A stretch of 28,114 bases of DNA from Branchiostoma floridae (lineage: Eukaryota > Chordata > Leptocardii > Amphioxiformes > Branchiostomatidae). The stretch covers positions 704,245 to 732,358 of the forward strand of contig NC_049984.1 in the NCBI RefSeq assembly GCF_000003815.2, given 5' to 3'. Under the pieces are notes generated by a model. That model saw only the letters and a program-made list of their open reading frames with translations. It searched no databases and was not told the DNA's origin. Shown here piece after piece: positions 1 through 7,500 of the stretch. The stretch's first letter is position 1, and each line of letters opens with the position of its first letter. The translations under genes and the position numbers were made by a program.

Positions 1-2
1 AC

Positions 3-593
3 CTAAGCCACCCCAGTCAGTACAAACTACGAAAACCACTCTCTTCCAAACCTAACAAGGGGCTAGTGGTCTTGCCGTATTCTAAGGGTATTTCTGAAGC
101 ACTACGTAGGACCTTCGGGAAATATGGAATAAAGACCTGCTTCAAACCGACCCAGACTTTAAGAAACGTACTTGTATCACCGAAAGACAAAACACCTAGG
201 GAGAGCAAATGTGGAGTAGTCTACCATATACGTTGCCAAGGTAATACAAACAAAGGTCAGTGCAAGGAATCGTATATCGGAGAAACAGAGCGCACATTAA
301 AAACGAGATTCCTGGAACACCAGCGACCAAGTTCTGTGGGCTCGGAGGTATCCAAACATATACACATTGAGTCGCCAGGACACTCAGTGTCTCTTGAAAA
401 AGTCAAAATCCTTGACTCAGAGCCGGAGTTCTTTGCAAGAGGAGTAAAGGAGGCCGTGTACATTCGTGCCCACCGTCCATCACTAAACAGAGACGGGGGG
501 CGACACAGGTTATCTGGCATCTACGACCCTCTGCTGCAGTCGTGTGTCCCTGACGTCACGTCCGGAAGTTCAGCAGACGGGTCCATTCCGTGA
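3..593 (+). mobile_element. Penelope-like retroelement, 3' ORF fragment with GIY-YIG endonuclease domain
   Basis: The frame is open from the window edge to a TGA at 591-593 (196 codons), so this is the C-terminal part of a longer ORF whose reverse transcriptase lies outside the window or is lost. The GIY-YIG part runs from GVVYHIRC through a Cys-containing insert to SYIGETERTLKTRFLEH. It is followed by the late conserved block KEAVYIRAHRPSLNRDGG, which is typical of Penelope-like elements in invertebrate genomes. In this family the GIY-YIG nuclease nicks target DNA to prime integration. No first Met is expected. The ORF itself is unbroken, but I cannot see whether the element is complete upstream. 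Not a host gene. Confidence 0.85.
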
Positions 594-1285
594 ACAAGGC
601 TGACGGAGTCGGCTGAAAATTTGGGGTAAGTCCCAATTAATCTTGGTGTTGGTTAAGTAAAGTTTAGTTTTTCCACAATGTCATTTACCAACACAGATGA
701 ACTTTCATGCTAAGAAAATACTCATTTATTTGAATTTCTTTGAATATTTTAGAAACATTTTGAAAGTAACTGTACAAAAATATCTTTATTTAGAATAATT
801 ATGAAACCTCTCTGTGATTATTTCACATTTACAAATATTTACAAAAAATGGTAAATCTGGCCAAATGGTAAAATTAGTTTATTGCCCCCATAAAAGTAAG
901 CCCTATCGTTGCATCTGTATATTTTTAGATTTCACTGCTGGGCACTGGTGGATCCTTTGTGGTGGGCCATTGTTGCATGGCACCCAACCATACTTTGCAA
1001 GGATGTGTGAATTGCTATCTTCCTAGCCCACCGAACCATTTACAAAAAATGGTAGAAAATGGTAAATAATGGTACAATGCTGTTATCATTATTTAGAAAC
1101 CATTAGAAGTATCCAATTCCACACCATGAATATTTCCAAAGTTTTACAGGACCAGGGAAATATTTATAAAGTTGAAACAGTGTTAAAAATATTTCTGAAG
1201 TATCAAATGTCCTAGACATATAATTACAAAACTTTAAAATCAATTCTAAACGATGGCAACAAACATCCGCATGGTGTCTTGGAAT
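594..1285. other. AT-rich, gene-free stretch after the Penelope-like ORF
   Basis: No coding signal. The first 60 bases hold a stem-forming sequence (GGCTGAC...GTCGGCT followed by GAAAAT at 601-624) that resembles a decayed hammerhead-like fold. Short direct copies of the pattern TTTACAAAAAATGGTA occur near 838-853 and 1038-1053. The rest is probably the 3' untranslated part of the element or old repeats. Confidence 0.4.
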
Positions 1286-1296
1286 GGACTCTAGTT

Positions 1297-1745
1297 TGGT
1301 GTCTTTTATATCATACTTTTCGTTCCCGAAAACTGCCCGGCCGCGTCCGGTTTGGAAATGTGACGTAGGCCTATGGGGTGAAAATTACGTACACGTACTT
1401 TTATTTCGTGTTATCTCGTTTTATACTGCAAATGAGATAGCCAAACATAGAACTACAGGTTCACAACCGATATTTACTAAATTCTTCAGCGACCCGAAGG
1501 GACCTGATAGACCTCAGGTTTGTGCCCAGGAAAGGGCGTCATGGGAGACTTTACATTTCCACCAAAGTGCCCGCATCGCGCGGCCGGGAGTTTGGGGGAA
1601 TGAAAAGTACGATATAAAGGACAACAAAAACGTACCAAAAATAATTCAACAACATGCCTTGTGCACATTCATTACCATAAACGTTAATTGATCGTTTCCG
1701 CAAACAGCCCGGCCGGGCCCCTGGTAGGAAATGTGACGTAGGCCT
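1297..1745. mobile_element. Palindromic repeat element (unclassified, MITE-like)
   Basis: About 1297-1375 reads, with mismatches, as the reverse complement of about 1528-1625. Both arms share TTTATATC(A/G)TACTTTTC(G/A)TTCCC, then a GGCCGCG core, then GGAAATGT. A third, direct partial copy of the GGCCG...GGAAATGTGACGTAGGCCTA part lies at about 1705-1747. The paired arms point to an inverted-repeat transposon derivative. No target-site duplication was resolved. Confidence 0.5.
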
Positions 1746-2281
1746 ACCACACGGGTAACGGTTTACCGGTCCGGTACTATTGTAAGGGTCGTGTTGGACT
1801 TGTAGGTTTGACGTATGAGCTTTCTACATTAAACTTTCACTAAGGAACTTACAATCACTCAACTCAATAAATAGCAGCTTTGGCGTTTATTTCCGTACCA
1901 AACGTAATGTCTATGGGGAGTTGTAGGGGCCTTTTCCCCTCCCTGATCTGATATCACTGTTAGACCTCTTCACTTTGGATCTGGTGAGAACTACCCTCGT
2001 ACCCTGAAGTGCCAGCCCAACAAACACTTATCAGCTTTTTATCATGGAGCCACTTTACGTCGGCGTGGGCGCGTTTGTGTTTGACGTTACCCGCGAGAAC
2101 CTGTTGATATATGTTAGATGTACTGTTAACATTAATTGTCACCAAGCACTTAGTTGTTTATCACGAAGTCCATTTATGTCGTGGATGTGCGACCCTTCAA
2201 AGACTTTTGTTATACAGTACTTAGATTTATATTTCCCGAGTCTATTTGATATTAGTTATTCTACATCTGGTAAAATGTGTG

Positions 2282-2335
2282 GGAGAGTTCTGTGAAGTGT
2301 CAGCAAACAAATATGGCACGACTTCTACTAGCAGC
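2282..2335 (+). repeat. Short duplicated segment, first copy
   Basis: The stretch around CATCTGGTAAAATGTG...CAGCAAACAAATATGGCACGA (about 2260-2320) recurs with small changes at about 2829-2882 (CATCTGGTGACATGTG...CAGCAAACAAACATGGCACGA). The MITEs at 2360-2768 lie between the two copies. Confidence 0.45.
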
Positions 2336-2359
2336 ATCCAATAAGATATAATCATATAC

Positions 2360-2566
2360 TGTAAATGCATTTAAGTTCGCGGGGATTTAATTTCGCGGTA
2401 GCGGGGAAAAGGACCTTTCGCGTTTTTTAAAATTTCGCGGTAACACCATAGACTGCAGTCTAATACCATAATAGAAAAAATGTTCGCGGTGGTTTTAAGT
2501 TCGCGGTGAAGTGGTCACCGCGAAAACCGCGAACATTAATCCACCGCGAACATTTCTGCATTTACA
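2360..2566. mobile_element. MITE-like element with TTCGCGGT-rich terminal inverted repeats
   Basis: The ends are exact inverted 10-mers, TGTAAATGCA at 2360-2369 and TGCATTTACA at 2557-2566. They are followed inward by AAGTTCGCGG on the left and by CCGCGAACATT on the right. Inside are many TTCGCGGT/ACCGCGAA words. Total length is about 207 bp with no coding capacity. Similar TTCGCGG elements are abundant in marine invertebrate genomes (recollection). The target-site duplication was not resolved. Confidence 0.65.
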
Positions 2567-2616
2567 TAAAAACATAAACGTGCCCGATCGCGACGCGTCC
2601 CGCAGCACAGTTAACC

Positions 2617-2768
2617 TAATCTCCAAGCAGATTCCTCCGTGGCAAGACAGTAACATAAGCTGGGGAAGGACTTTAGCCGGAAGAGGGGCAGAATTGGCCA
2701 CGCGTGGCCAAAAGTCCTTCTCCAGCTTATGTTACTGTCTTGCCACGGAGGAATCTGCTTGGAGATTA
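2617..2768. mobile_element. MITE A, long inverted repeat with 9-bp target duplication
   Basis: This 152-bp element begins TAATCTCCAAGCAGATT and ends with its reverse complement. The arms pair over about 60 bp (2617-2678 with 2706-2768) with a small loop, so the RNA would form a long hairpin. It is flanked by identical 9-mers CAGTTAACC at 2608-2616 and 2769-2777, a clean target-site duplication. A 9-bp duplication is typical of Mutator-like elements, and 8 bp would suggest hAT. There is no ORF. Confidence 0.8.
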
Positions 2769-2941
2769 CAGTTAACCCACCCCGGACCTACAGCACGGTC
2801 CTGCCTCTCGGATCCATGATTATTATACTACATCTGGTGACATGTGAGGAACGTTCTGTACAGCAAACAAACATGGCACGATTTAGTTATATGGCGCCCA
2901 CTCATGCCTGCCTTACAGAAACGTGCCATATAGCACAGTCA

Positions 2942-3062
2942 TACTCTCCAAGCAGAGGTTGAATCGCGCAGGTATAGTAGAAGTCAGAAAAAAAGAAGAG
3001 CGCCCGTGTAATTTTTCCGACTACTACTATATCTGCGCGATTCAACCTCTGCTTGAAGAGTA
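2942..3062. mobile_element. MITE B, sharing terminal motif with MITE A
   Basis: This 121-bp element begins TACTCTCCAAGCAGAGG and ends with a near reverse complement, with arms of about 45 bp around a short A/G-rich centre. The flanks GCACAGTCA (2933-2941) and ACACAGTCA (3063-3071) match at 8 of 9 bases, suggesting a 9-bp (or 8-bp) target duplication. The terminal word CTCCAAGCAGA matches MITE A, while the internal sequence is unrelated. Confidence 0.75.
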
Positions 3063-3220
3063 ACACAGTCACCAGTCGGACCTGCGCTACAGCACGGACT
3101 TACAAGTGACACGGAGATCCACCAATTCGGCGTTCCTGGGTTGTTTCAATTTCATAACCCGCTTCTTGTAGAATATTATTTGAGCAAACTTCGAGTCCAA
3201 TGAATCACACACGTCACTGC

Positions 3221-3226
3221 TTTATT
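3221..3226 (-). promoter_or_regulatory. Candidate polyadenylation signal of GPCR-1
   Basis: AATAAA on the minus strand, about 300 bases after the GPCR-1 stop codon. No transcript evidence is available. Confidence 0.4.
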
Positions 3227-3373
3227 AGAAATGGGCCAGTCATAAAACAGGACAATGGCAGCTGCCATTGCAAATGTCAAAGCGTTTAATTTTCTTCATG
3301 ATTGTGATGGGAACCGACATACATTTGTGTCTATCCTAAAAGTCCTTGAGCGTGTCATGTTGTCCCCATTTGG

Positions 3374-3553
3374 AAAGTTATGAAGAACGTCACGAACTCC
3401 GTCTGTTTCTGTTCCCGGAAAGTTGTGTAGAACGTCATGAACTCCGTCTGTTTCTGTTCCTGGAAAGTTGTGAAGAACGTCACGAACTCCGTCTGTTTCT
3501 GTTCCGGGAAAGTTGTGTAAAACGTCACGAACTCCGTTTGTTTCTGTTCCCGG
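3374..3553. repeat. 45-bp tandem repeat, four copies, spanning the GPCR-1 stop codon
   Basis: Copies start near 3374, 3419, 3464 and 3509, each reading GAAAGTT(G/A)TG...TCTGTTCC(C/T/G)G on the plus strand. On the minus strand the most 5' copy encodes the receptor's last residues (SGNRNKRSS) and its TGA at 3525-3527. The other three copies lie in the 3' untranslated region. Confidence 0.85.
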
Positions 3554-4598
3554 AAACGCCGACCCTGACCTTGAGCATGTCCGCCAGCCCCCTCCGGAAG
3601 TCCCGCTGCACGAAGGCGTAGATGATGGGGTTCAGCGCGTGGTTCACCAGGTAAAAGTGCTGGAAGAAATCCACCACCTTCTTCGTGACGTAATGCTGGT
3701 CACGCAGCCACGTTGGGTTGGTCCACATGTAGAACGTGAGGGACCAGTACGGTAACCATGACAACATGAACACCATGGTAACCAGCATCAGCAGTTTGGC
3801 CACCCTGAACTGGTGCTGAGTAGTAAGGAATGCGCTGGGAGTGTCTTTTCTGTCGGGAGGGACAAGCCGAGGGATGGAGAACGAATTTCGCTGATAGGCG
3901 AGAGCCGTGCAGCTTATTGGGGGCATCAAGGTATTGTTGAACTGTGACGTCATGGCAATGCCCGACCTCCGCTGTACCATAGGGCTGTCCGACATCTGTG
4001 GCAGCGTCAGGGCATTGTTTGACTTCCGCTGTGGTGTCAGGGGTTTGGTCGACCCTAGCGGTGGCATCAGAGTACTCGTTGTCTTTGGTTGTGGTGTAAG
4101 GGTGCTGTCAGAATTTCGCTGTGACGTCTCTGTGCTGTCCGACTTCCGCTGTGATACCGCGTTGTTGGTCAACTCTCTTGGGGGCGCCTGGGTATTGGGT
4201 TTCTCGTCAGTTGTGCTGTCACGCGGCGAGCTGTCACGGGGCGTGCTGTCGCCTAACGTTCTGTCACGGGGTGTGCTATCACGGGGCGTGCTGTCGCGAG
4301 GCGTGCTGTCGCAAGGCGTGCTGTCGCAGGGCGTGCTGTCACGGGGTGTGCTGTCACGGGGCTTGCTGTCACGGGATGTGCTGTCACATTGCGTGCTGTC
4401 ATGAGGCGTGCTTTCGCGAGGTGTGCTGTCGCAGGGCGTGCTGTCGCAGGGCGTGCTGTCACGGGGTGTGCTGTCACAGGGCGTGCTGTCGCGAGGCGTG
4501 CTGTCGCTTTGCTGTGGCCGGACGCTGGCGGCACTGGCTGTCCAGATGGTGGACCGGCCCGGGATGGAGCGGCCGGACGCTCTCACACGCAGAAAAAC
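3525..4598 (-). CDS. GPCR-1 exon 5 (ICL3, TM6, TM7, C-terminus)
   Basis: Acceptor TTTCCTGCAG|GTTTTTC, phase 0. It encodes the ICL3 start VFLRVRASGRS, a long repetitive ICL3, then FRVAKLLMLVTMVFMLSWLP (TM6), VVDFFQHFYLVNHALNPIIY (TM7) and a short Arg/Lys-rich tail ending in TGA. TM6 keeps the W-x-P core, so the receptor looks functional despite the swollen loop. Confidence 0.9.
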   Translation of the reverse strand, partial: VFLRVRASGRSIPGRSTIWTASAASVRPQQSDSTPRDSTPCDSTPRDSTPCDSTPCDSTPRESTPHDSTQCDSTSRDSKPRDSTPRDSTPCDSTPCDSTPRDSTPRDSTPRDRTLGDSTPRDSSPRDSTTDEKPNTQAPPRELTNNAVSQRKSDSTETSQRNSDSTLTPQPKTTSTLMPPLGSTKPLTPQRKSNNALTLPQMSDSPMVQRRSGIAMTSQFNNTLMPPISCTALAYQRNSFSIPRLVPPDRKDTPSAFLTTQHQFRVAKLLMLVTMVFMLSWLPYWSLTFYMWTNPTWLRDQHYVTKKVVDFFQHFYLVNHALNPIIYAFVQRDFRRGLADMLKVRVGVSGNRNKRSS

Positions 4599-7500
4599 CT
4601 GCAGGAAACACACAATGGCATATCTCAGGACTGAATCTGTGAACGAGTACTTTAGCAAGCTATATACTAGATACTTTCCATTTTTGGCGACGGCTTAGGG
4701 GTGAGCCTAATGGTATAGTATGTGTGCAGTCTGTAAGGATACAGAAGTAGTTGATACAGAGATGCGAGCCACATCATTGATATCGCACACCATCATCCGG
4801 GACCATTAAAACATACCTTGGCATACATCGATGAAGGCTAGATATCCAGGTAATAAGATGCGGCAAAAACAGTTACTCAAGCAACTAGATATGATTTGGG
4901 AAACGGTCAGACGTTTCAGACTACATCCACTGTCTTTTATCAGTGACATACCTGTGCGTACAGCACCACCATCATCAGGACCGAGGCGAAGAAGATGGCG
5001 GCCGTGGCCACGAAGAACGCCTGCCTCTGCACGACGCCTTCCTGCAGGAGGCAGATGCTGATGGTCTGGCAGGCCGGCCCCACGGGTACTCCCGCCAGCA
5101 CTGCGGGGCCGATGAGGTTCGGTACCGAGAGGGCGGCACCGAGAAGCACGGTGCCTGCACAGCCCGCCACGGTCCACCGTTTCCTGTAGGACACAACACA
5201 GAGTTATCACCGCGGGTACACAGATAACTCCGCGGGGCCGAGCAGGTTAGGTACCGACAGGGCGAACCCGAGCAGCACGGTGCCTGCACCTGTGCAATAT
5301 ACCGGATTGTAAAACCTTGATCCTCTTTCATATATCATAAAACGACATACTAAACGTAATGAATAACAAACATGGTTACACTTGAAGTGTATTTCCTAAG
5401 AACTATTTGGTGCTGCGAGTCCAGAATGCTCACTTTGTGGTGCAGTACCGCAGCGGCCGGCAGACGGCGCGGTACCTGTCCACGGCGATGACGTCCAGCA
5501 GGAAGGTGGAGCCGAGCAGGCCCGCCGTCATGAAGTACGGGTTCACCTGGAACGGGAGGAACCACGTAACCATGGTGACACTTGCCATGGCGACGGTAAA
5601 CATGGCGACAGTAACCATACCAGGTCGTTGTTAGAGTTAACCTTCATAATCATATCAAACACAGTCATTAAGTACGGGTTCACCTGGAACGGGAGGAACC
5701 ACGTAGCCATGGTGACAGTAACGATGGCGACGGTAAACATTGCGACAGTAACCATGGTGACAGTAACTATGGCGACAGTAACCATACCAGATCGTTGTTA
5801 GAGTTAACCTTCATAATCATATCAAACACAGTCATGAAGTACGGGTTCACCTGGAACGGGAGGAACCACATAACCATGGTGACAGTAACCATGGCGACGG
5901 TAAACATGGCGATAGTAACAATACCAGGTCGTTGTTAGAGTTAACCTTCATAATCATATCAAACACAGTCATAAAGTACGGGTTCACCTGGAACGGGAGG
6001 AACCACGTAGCCATGGTGACAGTAACTATGGCGACGGTAAACATTGCGACAGTAACCATGGCGACAGTAACTATGGCGACAGTAACCATACCAGATCGTT
6101 GTTAGAGTTAACCTTCATAATTATATCACACAGTCATGAAGTACGGGTTGACCTGGAACGGGAGAAACCACGTAACCATGACGACAGTAGCCATAGAGAT
6201 AACAGGTAAAAATACTATGACGTCCCTGAGGATGAATGGCTGATTTTCTGAGCCGTCCCGGTTTACGGCAGGGCCTGTCTGATGTGCACCCAACTTTGAC
6301 TGTTTTAGAGAGGCGTGAAATGAAGCAAATCATAAGCAGCACTCCATATTAAGTGCTGAACTAATCTCAGCAGATTTCCCTGACTACAGCGGTGCGCGCG
6401 GCACGTCGTGCGGCAGACATGTTTGCTGTACAAGTAGCTGAACAAGTAGTAGGACAAGTTTGCTGTACAAGTGGTGCACGTGTCCTCAGCCGGGTGAGCG
6501 TGCCGCGTGGGGAGTTTCCAGAAACGTTATTTGCAAAGATTAGCAGTTTCACATAAACATGGAAAAGCAATGGCATTCAGGCTATCGATACTTTAATTTT
6601 TAACATGGCGATATTGTCATTACCTTACCCCCTGGTATCAATAATGACAGTAACCATGACGACAGTGCCCTAACTTACACCAGGCCGAGCCTGCGTAGGT
6701 GGTGTGGAAGATCTGGTAACCATGACGACAGTAACCGTGACGACAGTGCCTTACCTTACACCAGACCGAGTCTGCGTAGGTGGTGTGGAAGATCTGGTAA
6801 CCATGACGACAGTAACCATGACGACAGTACCCTACCTCACACCAGATCGCCCCCGTGTAGGTGGTGTGAAAGATCTGGTAACCATGACGACAGTAACCAT
6901 GACAACAGTGCCCTACCTTACACCAGATCGCCCCCGTGTAGGTGGTGTGGCAGATCTGGTAACCATGACGACAGTAACCATGACGACAGTTCCTTACCTT
7001 ACACCAGACCGCCCCCGTGTAGGTCGTGTGGAAGATCTGGTAGCCGTGACGACAGTAGCCATGACGACAGTGCCCTACCTTACACCAGCCCACCCCCGTG
7101 TAGGTAGTGTGGAAGATCTGGTAACCATGACGACAGTAACCATGGCGACAGTGCCCTACCTTACACCAGCCCACCCCCGTGTAGGTAGTGTGGAAGATCT
7201 GGTAACCATGACGACAGTAACCATGGCGACAGTGCCCTACCTTACACCAGGCCGCCCCCGTGTAGGTGGTGTGGAAGATCTGGTAACCATGACGACAGTA
7301 ACCATGACAACAGTGCCCTACCTTACGCCAGACCGCCCCCGTGTAGGTAGTGTGGAAGATCTGGTAACCATGACGACAGTAGCCATGACGACAGTGCCCT
7401 ACCTTACACCAGCCCACCCCCGTGTAGGTAGTGTGGAAGATCTGGTAACCATGACGACAGTAACCATGGCGACAGTGCCCTACCTTACACCAGCCCACCC

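Noticed and set aside
1284-1691. 135-codon plus-strand ORF
   Set aside because: It spans both arms of a palindromic repeat; chance frame.
2511-2962. ORFs of 77-102 codons across 2511-2962
   Set aside because: They run through the inverted-repeat MITEs and have no family features.
4121-4698. Cys- or Val/Leu/Ser-rich repetitive ORFs on both strands over the ICL3 region
   Set aside because: They are other-frame readings of the 15-bp coding repeat. Only the minus frame that joins TM5 to TM6 has receptor structure.
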